DNA of 33,454 nt from Sphingomonadales bacterium 63-6. Its GTDB lineage: Bacteria; Pseudomonadota; Alphaproteobacteria; Sphingomonadales; Sphingomonadaceae. The stretch lies in assembly GCA_001898545.1 (NCBI GenBank), contig MKUB01000205.1, forward strand, positions 1 to 33,454, read 5' to 3'. The position numbers and the translations under genes are program-made. Position 1 is the first letter of the stretch, and each line of letters starts with the position of its first letter. Under the pieces are notes generated by a model. It had not been told where the DNA came from. It saw only the letters and a list, made by a program, of their open reading frames with translations, and ran no database searches. Positions 15,747-24,218 of this stretch are shown here, one piece after another.

Positions 15747-17024
15747 ATGATGACCCCGCCTCAGGCAAATGTTCGCGACCCGCTCGGCTGGTGCGCGATT
15801 ATCACTCTCGCATTTGCGGCCCTCGTCTTCTGGCGGCTGGGAACGCCTTCACGCATCTATTTCGACGAGGTGCATTATGTGCCCGCAGCGCGCATCCTGG
15901 CCACTTTCGATCACATTACCAATCGCGAACATCCGCTGCTGGGCAAGGAACTGATCGCGCTGGGCATCGCCCTGTTCGGGGACCATCCCTGGTCCTGGCG
16001 CGTCCTGCCCGCCATTGCCGGGATCGCCACCCTGTTCGCCTTCATGCGCGGCATGTGGTTCGCCTCGCTCTCGCGCTTCGCCACTATCGCCAGCGGCATC
16101 CTGCTTTCCACGGGCTTCATCCTGTTCATCCAGTCGCGCATCGCGATGCTGGACATCTTCATGGTGGCCTTCGCCATCCTCGCCCTGTGGATGGTGGCGG
16201 GCGCCGCGCGAATGCCCGGCCAGGCGCGCTGGCGGCTGATCCTGGCGGGCATCTTCATGGGGCTGGCGCTGGGCAGCAAATGGAACGCGGCGCCGGTGCT
16301 GATGGTGCCGGGCCTCGCCTTCCTTATTATCCGCCTGAAAGAGGCAGGCCCCCGCTTCCTGACGGCCACCAATGTCGGGCCGATCCGCGGGATTTCCCTG
16401 ATCGAGGCGGGCCTGTGGCTGGGTGTGCTGCCGGTGCTGGTCTATCTCGCCACGTTCTGGCCGGTGTTCTTCTACGCCAAGAACCCGCTGACCATCGGCG
16501 GATATTGGGAATACCACCAGAAGATGTGGGAACTGCAGCAGCAGACCATCAAACCGCATCCTTACATGAGCCGCTGGTATCATTGGGTGATCGACTGGCG
16601 GGCTATCTGGTATCTCTATGACAAGGTGGATGGCGCCCAGCGCGGCGTGGTGATGCTGGGCAACCCCTTCTCCATGATCGCCGGGCTGTTTGCCGTGGCG
16701 TGGTGCGCCTATGCCGGTGTGGTGCGCAAGAATGTCGCCGCCCTCTCCATGGCGGTGCTCTATGGCGTCACTCTGGGCATGTGGATCATCGCGCCCAAGC
16801 CGATCCAGTTCTATTACCACTATTTCCTGCCCAGCTGCTTCCTGCTGGGGGCCTTGGCCGTAGCGCTGGACGATCTGTGGAAGGCGGGCTGGAAGAAAAC
16901 CGCCTTGGCAGGGCTGGCCCTCGCCGTGGCGGTTTTCATGGTGTTCTACCCGATCATCTCCTCCGCCAAGCTCTCCGGCCCCTATTCCTATGAATATTGG
17001 ATGTGGCTGAAGAGCTGGCGATAG
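15747..17024 (+). CDS. PMT-type (GT39) membrane glycosyltransferase
   Basis: An integral-membrane C-type glycosyltransferase expected to transfer a sugar from a polyprenyl phosphate to a protein or other acceptor outside the cytoplasm. The product of about 425 residues has many hydrophobic segments. The catalytic Asp-Glu pair lies in the first extracytoplasmic loop (IYFDEVHYVPAARIL, D40-E41), followed by the conserved NREHPLLGKELI. The C-terminus has the family-like PIQFYYHYFLPSCFLLGAL. ATG 15747 and ATG 15723 are both possible starts and neither has a good ribosome binding site. The GT2-GtrA gene 300 bases away could supply its polyprenyl-phosphate sugar donor. Confidence 0.82.
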   Translation: MMTPPQANVRDPLGWCAIITLAFAALVFWRLGTPSRIYFDEVHYVPAARILATFDHITNREHPLLGKELIALGIALFGDHPWSWRVLPAIAGIATLFAFMRGMWFASLSRFATIASGILLSTGFILFIQSRIAMLDIFMVAFAILALWMVAGAARMPGQARWRLILAGIFMGLALGSKWNAAPVLMVPGLAFLIIRLKEAGPRFLTATNVGPIRGISLIEAGLWLGVLPVLVYLATFWPVFFYAKNPLTIGGYWEYHQKMWELQQQTIKPHPYMSRWYHWVIDWRAIWYLYDKVDGAQRGVVMLGNPFSMIAGLFAVAWCAYAGVVRKNVAALSMAVLYGVTLGMWIIAPKPIQFYYHYFLPSCFLLGALAVALDDLWKAGWKKTALAGLALAVAVFMVFYPIISSAKLSGPYSYEYWMWLKSWR

Positions 17025-17033
17025 GCGCTGGTC

Positions 17034-17216
17034 TCAGGAAAGAGCCGGGCGGGACTTCGGCCCGGCGAGATACCAGACGATCAGGCCCAGCAGCGGGAAG
17101 ATGATGATAGCCGCCGACCAGCCGAGCTTGGCCACGCCGGACGCGGAACTCTGCAGGACGTTGAGGATCGCCCAGATGTCGAGAAGCAGGATCGCGATGC
17201 CGATAACATAAGACAT
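17034..17216 (-). CDS. Small PLDc_N-type membrane protein
   Basis: A 60-residue inner-membrane protein from ATG 17214-17216, with GGAGG nine bases upstream; a longer in-frame start is disfavoured. Two transmembrane helices are visible: VIGIAILLLDIWAILNVLQS and LGWSAAIIIFPLLGLIVWYL, the latter followed by AGPK. This matches the N-terminal membrane unit of cardiolipin-synthase-like phospholipase D proteins, which also occurs alone in small proteins. No catalytic HKD motif is present. Role unknown. It is convergent with the PMT gene. Confidence 0.8.
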   Translation of the reverse strand: MSYVIGIAILLLDIWAILNVLQSSASGVAKLGWSAAIIIFPLLGLIVWYLAGPKSRPALS

Positions 17217-17338
17217 TGTAGGGCCTCCGTTGCTTACGGCGCTGTCATGCAGCGACATGAAATCAACGGCTTGGCGTACTCAGGCGTTCCCCGGCCCATC
17301 GGGCGAGCCCAACGGTTCGCCGCCCATGCTGTCCCTGC

Positions 17339-18463
17339 TTACTTGAAGCGGCCCCATACGAAGCGGCTGGACAGGGCGTAATTCCACACCGAGCCCACCA
17401 GAATGCCCACAATCGCGGCGGGATAGGCATGGAAGCCCGATCGCACCAGCACGGCGGCCACACCGATATTGGCCAGCATCCCCACCGAACAGGTCAGTGC
17501 AAAACGCAGCCAGCCGCGCAGCAATGGGCCAACGCCCGCAAGGCGCTTGTCGGCATAGGTCAGCGAATTGTTCAGCACGAAGTTGAACGTCATGGCCACG
17601 ATGGATGCCACCGTCTGCCCCACGTCGAATTCGGTGATCCAGCGCCCGAAAACGAAACCATCCCTCCCCGCGAAATGCAGGAAAGTGGCCAGCACGGCCA
17701 TATGCACCACCACGCCCGCCGCGCCGATTGTGCCGAACAGGGCAAAGCGGGTGGGGATGATGCGGCCCAGCCATTTGTCGTAGAGACCAACGAGAAATTC
17801 GAACACTACGGTGCGGTCCAGCTTGCTTTCGCCCTCGGCACGGGCGGCGAAGGAGAGAGGAAATTCCTTGATCCGCAGCGGACGATCCACCGTGGCGAGG
17901 ATGTCCAGCAGGATCTTGAAGCCCACGCCCGACAGGCGATTGGCATCCGTGCGCAGAGTTTCCGCGCGCAACATGAAGTAACCGCTCATCGGGTCGGTCA
18001 GTTCCACGCCGGTCACCCGGCGGGCCAGACGGTTGGCGAAGCCGGAGGCCTTCACGCGGTCCGGCCGGTTCCACGCCTCGGTGCTGGCGCCTTCACAGAA
18101 GCGGGAGGCATAGGCGAGGTCATATTCCCCGCTCTCCACTGCTTCCAGCATGCCGGGCAGCAGAGCGGGATCGTGCTGATGGTCGGCATCCATCACCGCC
18201 ACAATCGGGGCGGCGGTGGAGCACATGCCTTCGATGGCAGCGCTGGCCAGCCCGCGCCTGCCGAAACGCTCGATCACGCGGATGCGCGGATCTTCCAGCG
18301 AGATGGCACGCGCTTCATCGGCCGTGCCGTCGGGACTGTGATCGTCAACGATCACCGCTTCCCATTCGATCCCCTGCAACGCGGCATCCAGACGCACGAC
18401 CAGGGGGCGCAGATTCTTGCGCTCATTATAGGTCGGCAGAATGACAGCGAGGCGCAGGGTCAT
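17339..18463 (-). CDS. GT2 polyprenyl-phosphate sugar synthase fused to GtrA-type membrane domain
   Basis: Probably transfers a sugar from a nucleotide donor onto polyprenyl phosphate and delivers or flips it at the membrane. The start ATG 18461-18463 gives 374 residues beginning MTLRLAVILPTYNERKNL. The GT2 domain (residues 1-230) has DDHSPDGT (40-47) and DAD in MDADHQHDP (91-99), similar to dolichyl-phosphate mannose synthases. A GtrA-like domain with four membrane helices follows (about 240-374: RFALFGTIGAAGVVVHM, MTFNFVLNNSLTYADKR and the final WNYALSSRFVWGRFK). It starts 10 bases after leuB and is likely in that operon. Sugar specificity cannot be read from sequence. Confidence 0.85.
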   Translation of the reverse strand: MTLRLAVILPTYNERKNLRPLVVRLDAALQGIEWEAVIVDDHSPDGTADEARAISLEDPRIRVIERFGRRGLASAAIEGMCSTAAPIVAVMDADHQHDPALLPGMLEAVESGEYDLAYASRFCEGASTEAWNRPDRVKASGFANRLARRVTGVELTDPMSGYFMLRAETLRTDANRLSGVGFKILLDILATVDRPLRIKEFPLSFAARAEGESKLDRTVVFEFLVGLYDKWLGRIIPTRFALFGTIGAAGVVVHMAVLATFLHFAGRDGFVFGRWITEFDVGQTVASIVAMTFNFVLNNSLTYADKRLAGVGPLLRGWLRFALTCSVGMLANIGVAAVLVRSGFHAYPAAIVGILVGSVWNYALSSRFVWGRFK

Positions 18464-18473
18464 GCAGGCAGGC

Positions 18474-19532
18474 TCAGAGCCGTTCCAGCACGGCCGCGCC
18501 GATTTCGGCGGTGCTTGCAGTGCCGCCCAGATCCGCGCCCTTGACCCCATCGGCCAGCGCCTTGGCCACGGCGGCCTCCACACGCACAGCCTCGGCTTCC
18601 AGGCCCAGCGAGTGCCGCAGCAGCATGGCGAGGGACAGGATCATGGCCATGGGGTTGGCCTTGCCCTGCCCGGCAATATCGGGCGCGCTGCCGTGGATCG
18701 GCTCATAGAGCCCCTTGGTGCCATAGGCCGTCTGCTTCTCGCCCAGCGAGGCGCTGGCGAGCAGGCCGATGGAACCCACGCACATGCTGGCCTGATCGGA
18801 AAGAATATCGCCGAACAGATTGCCGGTGACGATCACGTCGAACTGGCCGGGGTTGCGCACCAGCTGCATCGCGGCATTGTCCACATACATGTGGCTCAGC
18901 TCCACATCGGGATATTGCTTGGCCACCTGGATCACCACATCGCGCCACAGCTGGCTGGTTTCCAGCACATTGGCCTTGTCCACGCTGCACAGCTTGCCCT
19001 TGCGGCCCTGCGCCGCGCGGAAACCGACATGGGCAATCCGTTCCACCTCATCCTCGGCATAGGACATGAAATCGAAGCCCTGACGGCGCCCGTCATGCAG
19101 GGTGCGCATGCCCTTCTCGCCGAAATAGACGTCGCCATTCAGCTCGCGCACGATCAGCAGATCGATCTGGCGCGCCACTTCGGGGCGCAGGGCGGACATG
19201 TCCTCAAGGCCGGGGAACAGGGTGGCCGGGCGTAGATTGGCAAACAGGGTCAGCGCCTGACGCAGGCCCAGGATTGCCTGTTCAGGGCGCAGATGGCGCT
19301 CCAGATTGTCGCAGGAAGGATCGCCCACCGCGCCGAACAGCACCGCATCGGCGGCCTTGGCCATTTCCAGCGTTTCCGGCGGCAGCGGATGGCCGTGCTT
19401 CTTGTAGCCGACCCCGCCCACATCGCCATGCAGCAGTTCCACGCCCGGCAGCGCCAGTGCATCGAGCACGGCCAGTGCCTGCTCCATGATTTCCGGACCG
19501 ATGCCGTCACCGGCGAGAACTGCAATCTTCAT
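18474..19532 (-). CDS. leuB: 3-isopropylmalate dehydrogenase
   Basis: Catalyses NAD-dependent oxidation and decarboxylation of 3-isopropylmalate, the third step of leucine synthesis, in the cytoplasm. The 352-residue product begins [15 protein letters not shown] and carries the family blocks: [12 protein letters not shown], the metal- and substrate-binding [15 protein letters not shown], and the NAD-contact region [19 protein letters not shown]. Length is normal. Its ATG overlaps the recO stop (ATGA, 19529-19532), so translation is coupled to recO, and a glycosyltransferase gene follows after 10 bases. The combination of recO, leuB and glycosyltransferase mixes unrelated functions. Confidence 0.96.
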   Translation of the reverse strand: MKIAVLAGDGIGPEIMEQALAVLDALALPGVELLHGDVGGVGYKKHGHPLPPETLEMAKAADAVLFGAVGDPSCDNLERHLRPEQAILGLRQALTLFANLRPATLFPGLEDMSALRPEVARQIDLLIVRELNGDVYFGEKGMRTLHDGRRQGFDFMSYAEDEVERIAHVGFRAAQGRKGKLCSVDKANVLETSQLWRDVVIQVAKQYPDVELSHMYVDNAAMQLVRNPGQFDVIVTGNLFGDILSDQASMCVGSIGLLASASLGEKQTAYGTKGLYEPIHGSAPDIAGQGKANPMAMILSLAMLLRHSLGLEAEAVRVEAAVAKALADGVKGADLGGTASTAEIGAAVLERL

Positions 19533-20131
19533 TTTTCAATTCGCCCTAGTCTGTCCCGCAGAATCGCGCGCGCCGCCATAACATCGCCGCGCCTGTCGGC
19601 AAGCAGGTAGCGTTCGATGGGGGCGGAAAGTGAATCCAGCGCCGCCAGCGCCTCGGCCATTGTCCCGGTCATGGGCGGCCCGCCGCCGCCATAACCCAGC
19701 TCGCGCAGCACCAGCGCCTCATAGGCGGCCATTGCCCCCGCCCAGCCGCGCGCCGAAGGAGCGTGGCAGATCGCATCGAGCAATCCGCCCAGCGCCTCAT
19801 AGAGCGAGGGATAGGCCTGCCGCTCCGGCAAGGCGGAGGCCGTCAGCGCGCAGGCCCACTGGATCGCGGCGGCGGGCAGAGGCTCCGAAAGCCAGGGCCC
19901 GCGGCTCTGCACCAGTTCCAGCCGGGCAAAGGGCAATTGCGTTTCGGACTTCCAACGCAATTCCATGTCCAGCACATTGCCGGGGATCATCACCGGCCGC
20001 AGCGTGCGCCCCCTGCCCCCGGCGACATAGCCTGCCACCAGACCATGCTCGGCTGTGAGCAGCCGCGCGATCACCGCCGTTTCGCCATGCGGACGGGCTG
20101 CGCAGAGGATCGCCTGGGCACGGATTTGCAT
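19529..20131 (-). CDS. recO: DNA repair protein RecO
   Basis: RecO helps load RecA onto SSB-coated single-stranded DNA in the RecF pathway. The 200-residue product is shorter than E. coli RecO (242) but has the family N-terminal OB-fold pattern: [22 protein letters not shown], then [15 protein letters not shown] and [15 protein letters not shown]. The C-terminal helical part ends [15 protein letters not shown]. The four-cysteine zinc motif seen in some RecO proteins is absent. It is the first gene of a likely recO-leuB-glycosyltransferase unit. Confidence 0.88.
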   Translation of the reverse strand: MQIRAQAILCAARPHGETAVIARLLTAEHGLVAGYVAGGRGRTLRPVMIPGNVLDMELRWKSETQLPFARLELVQSRGPWLSEPLPAAAIQWACALTASALPERQAYPSLYEALGGLLDAICHAPSARGWAGAMAAYEALVLRELGYGGGGPPMTGTMAEALAALDSLSAPIERYLLADRRGDVMAARAILRDRLGRIEK

Positions 20132-20179
20132 GGCGCCTGTCTAGGCAGACTGGAGGCCGCATACAAATCTTTCGCAATT

Positions 20180-20192
20180 GGACAGTTTGTCC
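20180..20192. promoter_or_regulatory. Perfect palindrome GGACA-GTT-TGTCC in a promoter region
   Basis: The inverted repeat overlaps a possible -35 element (TTGGAC), with TAAGGT 17 bases on as a candidate -10, about 40 bases upstream of the DUF983 gene. It also lies about 50 bases upstream of the divergent recO start. The position suits an operator. No regulator can be named. Confidence 0.4.
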
Positions 20193-20229
20193 TGTCGGAA
20201 TAAGGTGCGTAAGCGTGTATGGCGCGCGC

Positions 20230-20718
20230 ATGGACAATAATATCGGCCCCGAAAGCAAGGCCGCCGAAGACGGCGCCCTGCAAACCGCTCGCTCAGCCAA
20301 GGATGACAAGTTCAACTGGATTCTGCGGTGCGGCTGGAAAGGCATCTGCCCGCGCTGCGGCGAAGGACACATGTTCAAATCCTGGCTGAAGCTGACCGAC
20401 AAATGCGAGGTCTGCGGGCTGGATTATCGCTTCGCCGCGCCGGATGACGGCCCGGCCTTCTTCTCCCAATGTATCGTCGCCTTCCCGCTGCTGTTCGTGG
20501 TGGTCTGGCTGGAAGTGGCCTATCACCCGCCCTTCTGGGTGCATCTGATCTTTTCCGTACCGCTGATGCTGGCCGGCTGCATCCTGCCCCTGCGCCCGAT
20601 CAAGGGGTGGCTGGTGGCCTCCCAATATGTGAACAAGGCACAGGAAGCGGGCACGGAAGGCCTCTGGGCTAAGCTCCATGGGCCTAAGGACGAAGCCGTA
20701 GGCGACAAGATCGACTGA
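20230..20718 (+). CDS. DUF983 family zinc-ribbon membrane protein
   Basis: A 162-residue inner-membrane protein. ATG 20230 is preferred; a GTG five codons upstream is possible, and neither has a clear ribosome binding site. Two CxxC pairs, CPRCGEGH and CEVCGLDY, form a zinc-ribbon-like unit. PDDGPAFFS, typical of DUF983, follows. Two transmembrane helices come next (CIVAFPLLFVVVWLEVAY and LIFSVPLMLAGCILPL), and then RPIKGWLVASQYVNKA. In relatives DUF983 genes often lie near cytochrome c oxidase genes, but not here. Function unknown. Confidence 0.85.
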   Translation: MDNNIGPESKAAEDGALQTARSAKDDKFNWILRCGWKGICPRCGEGHMFKSWLKLTDKCEVCGLDYRFAAPDDGPAFFSQCIVAFPLLFVVVWLEVAYHPPFWVHLIFSVPLMLAGCILPLRPIKGWLVASQYVNKAQEAGTEGLWAKLHGPKDEAVGDKID

Positions 20719-20736
20719 GCGCCTTCCGCTCCGGTG

Positions 20737-21006
20737 CTACTGCCGCGAAAGCGCATCCACGCAATCGTCGCAGGGCGGGTTTTCGCTTTTCGCAGCAGTG
20801 ACGAGCGGATTTTCCCCGCGGCCCATGGTCCAGTTCTTGTTGAACCGTACACGCGGATTGGGGGCGCACCAGACCTCGCCCGTGGCGTCGATCGCGGTGA
20901 CCCATATGAGATTATGCTCCTGCCCGTAATCGATCACGGCGAAGGCATAGCCATCGCCCTTGCCAAGAACGTGGAGCGGAATTGCAGGATTGAGCTGGGT
21001 AAACAT
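20737..21006 (-). CDS. Small hypothetical protein
   Basis: An 89-residue protein beginning at ATG 21004-21006 with AAAGGA seven bases upstream. It reads as a compact beta-rich domain: PLHVLGKGDGYAFAVIDYGQ, then EHNLIWVTAIDATGEVWCAPNPRV and RFNKNWTMGR. The C-terminus holds a CDDC pair. I associate this pattern with uncharacterised alphaproteobacterial proteins and do not recognise a function. It is convergent with the DUF983 gene. Confidence 0.72.
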   Translation of the reverse strand: MFTQLNPAIPLHVLGKGDGYAFAVIDYGQEHNLIWVTAIDATGEVWCAPNPRVRFNKNWTMGRGENPLVTAAKSENPPCDDCVDALSRQ

Positions 21007-21079
21007 GCGGCATCCTTTCGCATGTAAAACCCTCAGACGCGGGAGAGCGTTCCCCCGCCTGCCGCACGCACGAGGCGGC

Positions 21080-21328
21080 TCATTTGGTGAGCTTGGCCTC
21101 CAGAGCGGCAACGCGCGCCGCCAGTTTCTCGTTCTCTTCGCGGGCCTTGGCGGCCATTGTTTTCACCGCGTCGAATTCCTCGCGCGAGACGAAGTCGAAG
21201 CCGCCCATTGCGCCCTTCACCCGTTCACGGGCGGCGTCGCGCGCCTCGCGGGTCATGCCCGCAAAGGTGCCGGCGGCGCTGTTCATCAGCTTGACGAAGT
21301 CGGAGACCATAGGATTATCGCTTTGCAT
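21080..21328 (-). CDS. ubiK: UbiK/BMFP family accessory protein
   Basis: UbiK-type proteins assist the ubiquinone-synthesis complex and bind lipids; they are short coiled-coil proteins. The 82-residue product from ATG 21326-21328 shows the pattern: an amphipathic N-terminal helix (DFVKLMNSAAGTFAGMTREA), RDAARERVKGAMGGFDFVSREEFD, and a C-terminal coiled coil ending LAARVAALEAKLTK. The FDFVSREEFD segment is the best family mark. Alphaproteobacterial members are less well studied than E. coli UbiK, so the precise role is inferred. Confidence 0.82.
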   Translation of the reverse strand: MQSDNPMVSDFVKLMNSAAGTFAGMTREARDAARERVKGAMGGFDFVSREEFDAVKTMAAKAREENEKLAARVAALEAKLTK

Positions 21329-21365
21329 GGCGCCTATTTGGTCCTGTGCGAAGCGGTGCGCAAGA

Positions 21366-21920
21366 TCAGAGTTCGATCCGCTGCACCGCGCCTGAATAAT
21401 CCCTGCCATCCGCATGGGGGTTCAGTTCCAGCAGCTGGTAATTCAGCAGGCTGGCAAAGCATACCCAAGCCAGATAAGGCAGCAGCAGCGCCCCGGCCTG
21501 CCAGCGCACACGCCAGAACAGCACCAGCGTGAGCAGCACCGCCACGTCGATCACGCCCAGCAGATACAGTGCCCAGCGCAGTTCATGCAGGCCGAAGAAC
21601 ACCGGCGACCATGCGAGATTGAGTGCGAACTGGATGACGAACATCACCAGCGCAATCACCCGCCCCCTCGCGCCCCAGGCCGAGGCGACAAGTGCGGCGG
21701 CCAGGCCCATCATGACATAGAGCAGGCTCCAGACGATGCCGAAGGTCACGGGTGGCGGATAGGTCGCGGGTTTTTCCAGAGCGGCGAACCACGGGTTCTC
21801 CGCCCCCGAACCGGAAGCGGCACCCGAAAGAAAACCCAGCAGTAGAACCACGGGTACGAGGAACAGCGCCCAGCGAAAGAAACTAGCCCTCAACTGCGCG
21901 CGCGAGGCAAGTACGGTCAT
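21366..21920 (-). CDS. tspO: TspO/MBR family tryptophan-rich sensory protein
   Basis: A five-helix membrane protein of the TspO/translocator-protein family, which binds porphyrins and cholesterol-like ligands and in Rhodobacter modulates pigment genes. ATG 21918-21920 gives 184 residues beginning MTVLASRAQLRASFF. Helices run from about residue 18 to 165. Family marks are WFAALEKPATYPPPVTFGIVW in the first loop and ALNLAWSPVFFGLHELRWAL in the middle, then WVCFASLLNYQLLELN near the end. A longer upstream reading frame is not supported. The ligand here is unknown. Confidence 0.88.
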   Translation of the reverse strand: MTVLASRAQLRASFFRWALFLVPVVLLLGFLSGAASGSGAENPWFAALEKPATYPPPVTFGIVWSLLYVMMGLAAALVASAWGARGRVIALVMFVIQFALNLAWSPVFFGLHELRWALYLLGVIDVAVLLTLVLFWRVRWQAGALLLPYLAWVCFASLLNYQLLELNPHADGRDYSGAVQRIEL

Positions 21921-22057
21921 GCCAACTCCGAACGATTCGTCCGGGCGGATATTGGCGATACCCAGGCCAAGGGGCAATCACATGCGTTGGATCAGTGTCA
22001 AAGCGGGGCGAAGCGCGGAAAAATCCCTGACCCAACAGGTCTTTGCGCCGAGCCCGC

Positions 22058-22795
22058 TCAGCCCCGCTGGGCCGAGATCAGGAATTCGACATTGCCTTCC
22101 GGCCCGGTAATCGGGCTTTCGACAATGCCATCGATGCGCCAGCCCTCGCCCTCCAGCCATTCGCGCACTTCGTCGCATACCCGCTGATGCAGGGCCGGGT
22201 CGCGCACCACGCCGCCCTTGCCGACCTCGCCCTTGCCCACTTCGAATTGCGGCTTGATCAGCGCCACGAGACGGCATTGCGGCGCGGCCAGCTTCAGCGG
22301 CACTTCCAGAACCTTGCGCAGGGAAATGAAGCTGGCGTCGCACACCACCCAATTGCAGGGCGCATCGATCTGCTCCGGGGTGAGAATGCGCGCGCTCGTC
22401 TGTTCCAGCACGGTTACGCGCGGATCCTGCCGCAATTTCCAGGCGAGCTGGTTTGTGCCCGAATCGACCGCGAAAACCCGCTCCGCCCCTTTGCTGAGCA
22501 GCACGTCGGTAAAACCGCCGGTGGAGCTGCCGATATCCATCGCCACCGCGCCAGCCGGATCGAGCGCGAAATGGTCGATGGCATGGGCCAGCTTGATCCC
22601 GCCCCGGCTGACCCAGGGGTGATCGCGCCCGCGCACGCTGATTTCGGCATCTTCCGCCACTTGCTGCCCGGGCTTTGAAAGCTTGGTCTCGCCCAGATAG
22701 ACAAGGCCCGCCATCACCAGCGCCTGCGCCCTCGCGCGGCTCTCCGCCAGTCCTCGCGCCACCAGCAATTGGTCGATACGTTGTTTTCCCGCCAT
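22058..22795 (-). CDS. tlyA: TlyA family rRNA (cytidine-2'-O)-methyltransferase
   Basis: Methylates ribose 2'-OH of rRNA cytidines (C1920 of 23S, and C1409 of 16S in some members), using S-adenosylmethionine. The start ATG 22793-22795 gives 245 residues beginning MAGKQRIDQLLVARGLAESR. Residues about 5-65 are an S4 RNA-binding domain. Then WVSRGGIKL and a Rossmann methyltransferase domain with DIGSSTGGFTDVLL as SAM motif, FAVDSGTNQLAWKL, VVCDASFISL and ALIKPQFEVGKGEVGKGGVV. These are diagnostic for TlyA. It is divergent from the lipoprotein gene, with 65 bases between the starts. Confidence 0.93.
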   Translation of the reverse strand: MAGKQRIDQLLVARGLAESRARAQALVMAGLVYLGETKLSKPGQQVAEDAEISVRGRDHPWVSRGGIKLAHAIDHFALDPAGAVAMDIGSSTGGFTDVLLSKGAERVFAVDSGTNQLAWKLRQDPRVTVLEQTSARILTPEQIDAPCNWVVCDASFISLRKVLEVPLKLAAPQCRLVALIKPQFEVGKGEVGKGGVVRDPALHQRVCDEVREWLEGEGWRIDGIVESPITGPEGNVEFLISAQRG

Positions 22796-22860
22796 GAGCG
22801 CAGCCGATAGCGTCCCACGCCCGCTTGAGCCAGAGCCGCCTTTGAGCCAAGGATGCAGCG

Positions 22861-23421
22861 ATGAAACTTCGCCTTTCCGCAACCCTTCTTACGGCAGTCG
22901 CTCTGGCGGCCTGCGTTCCCGCGGCCCAGCACCCTGCCCCGACGCCTGCGCCAGCGCCGGTTCCGACTCGCGCGCCCCCGCCGACGCCCGCCCCGGCTCC
23001 ACTGCCTGCGCCTCAAACGGTCCATGAAAACTGGATGGATGCGCCCCGAAGCCCCGGCAACTGGTTCTACAAAAAAGTCGGCGCAATCAGCCTTGCCGCC
23101 TATGGTGCGAGCGACACGAATTTCGGCTTCGTCATGCGCTGCGATCCGGCCACGCGCACAATTTCCATCGGACGGGTCAGCGCCCAGACCCAGCCACGCC
23201 CCATGCGCATCCGCACCGAAACGAGCGACCGGCTGCTCACAGCCCAGCCGCGCCAGGGGTCGATAGAGACGCTGCTGGCCACCGATCTTTCCGCCAGCGA
23301 CTCGCTGCTGGACGCTATGGCCATCAGCAAGGGCCGCTTCGCCGTGGAAACCGCCGGAGAACCGACACTCTATGTGCCGAGCTGGCCTGAAGTGACCCGC
23401 ATTATCGAAGATTGCCGCTAG
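22861..23421 (+). CDS. Probable lipoprotein with proline-rich linker
   Basis: A 186-residue protein with a lipoprotein signal: hydrophobic segment, then ALAAC with the lipidated cysteine at residue 18. Residues about 22-52 are a Pro/Ala-rich linker, probably spanning part of the periplasm. The globular part starts near ENWMDAPRSPGNWFY, includes FVMRCDPATRTISIGR and ends VTRIIEDCR, with two cysteines that may pair. I do not recognise a family name. Similar single-domain lipoproteins with a beta-rich part occur in sphingomonads (from memory). Confidence 0.75.
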   Translation: MKLRLSATLLTAVALAACVPAAQHPAPTPAPAPVPTRAPPPTPAPAPLPAPQTVHENWMDAPRSPGNWFYKKVGAISLAAYGASDTNFGFVMRCDPATRTISIGRVSAQTQPRPMRIRTETSDRLLTAQPRQGSIETLLATDLSASDSLLDAMAISKGRFAVETAGEPTLYVPSWPEVTRIIEDCR

Positions 23422-23668
23422 GGCTTCGCCGGGCTTCGGCACGATAGGGTTCCCACAGGCAGGGAATCACCTTCTTTACCCGTAACTTCATACGTCCGTT
23501 CGAATCGGACCACACTATGAACCGTTTTGCTCAAGCGGCAGGCTGCGGCGCGATGGCAGCCCGCCCCTACAAACGCTCTAAATATCGCATTTCGAGTGCG
23601 TTGTTGCCCAATTGCCCTGAATTTTTAAATCGCAAGGCCACTCCTTGCCCCAATTCAGGAGTTACAAA

Positions 23669-23875
23669 ATGTCCAAGACAATCAAGAATATGGTCGCTGG
23701 CAAGGCCCTGCTTGCCCTGGTTGCTCCCTTCGCCATGAGCGCTGCCTATGCGCAGGAAGCTCCGGCCCCGGAACCCGATGAAACGGCGACCCCGACCCCC
23801 GAGCCGACCGAAACCCCGGCCCCGGCCCCGACCGAAGATCCCACCACCGCGCCGAGCGAAGATCCCGGCAACTGA
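23669..23875 (+). CDS. Small secreted Pro/Glu/Thr-rich protein
   Basis: A 68-residue product with AGGAG seven bases before ATG 23669. A signal peptide (KALLALVAPFAMSAAYAQ, cut after YAQ or AYA) leaves a mature peptide of about 40 residues made almost only of Pro, Glu, Thr, Ala and Asp, in near-repeats of the form TPEPTETPAP. It is acidic, without cysteine or aromatic residues, and must be disordered. It could be a periplasmic spacer or a low-complexity export product. The good ribosome binding site and signal peptide support a real gene. Confidence 0.65.
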   Translation: MSKTIKNMVAGKALLALVAPFAMSAAYAQEAPAPEPDETATPTPEPTETPAPAPTEDPTTAPSEDPGN

Positions 23876-24203
23876 CGCATTCCCGGATGGCGCACCTCGC
23901 TTCGCTGTCGCGAGGGGCGCCATCCGCCACCGCCCCCCGATGGTGGCCGCAACCGCCACGCCCGCTCCCCCGCAGGCATGGCGGTTTGCGTTGCGAGTCA
24001 AGTCAAGGAAAAGGCAGAAATCCGGCGCATTGGCGGCGATATGGAAAGGTCGCGATAGCCTACGCCCGAAGCGCTCAATTCTGACGGGGAAAAACATATT
24101 TGCAAGACTTGTGTTGCGCCGCATCATGACTCACATTGGTGGCAAGGCACGCGAGACCGCGGGCCCAGCCGCAGAAAAACGGCGACTTTGGCTCAACAGC
24201 GCG
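23876..24203. other. Intergenic stretch leading to the micro-ORF unit
   Basis: About 330 bases without a recognisable gene. A reading frame on the plus strand runs through it and ends at the micro-ORF's own stop, but it is arginine- and proline-rich and looks fortuitous. The transcription start of the micro-ORF unit should lie here; no confident promoter is seen. Confidence 0.45.
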
Positions 24204-24217
24204 AAAGGAGGTGATCC
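24204..24217 (+). promoter_or_regulatory. Shine-Dalgarno site fully complementary to the 16S rRNA 3' end
   Basis: AAAGGAGGTGATCC is the exact complement of the conserved 16S 3' terminus (GGATCACCTCCTTT), 14 consecutive bases, with GGAGG seven bases before ATG 24219. Normal sites in this window match 4 to 6 bases. Pairing this long suggests control by ribosome or anti-SD availability, or strong standby binding. Confidence 0.75.
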
Positions 24218-24218
24218 G

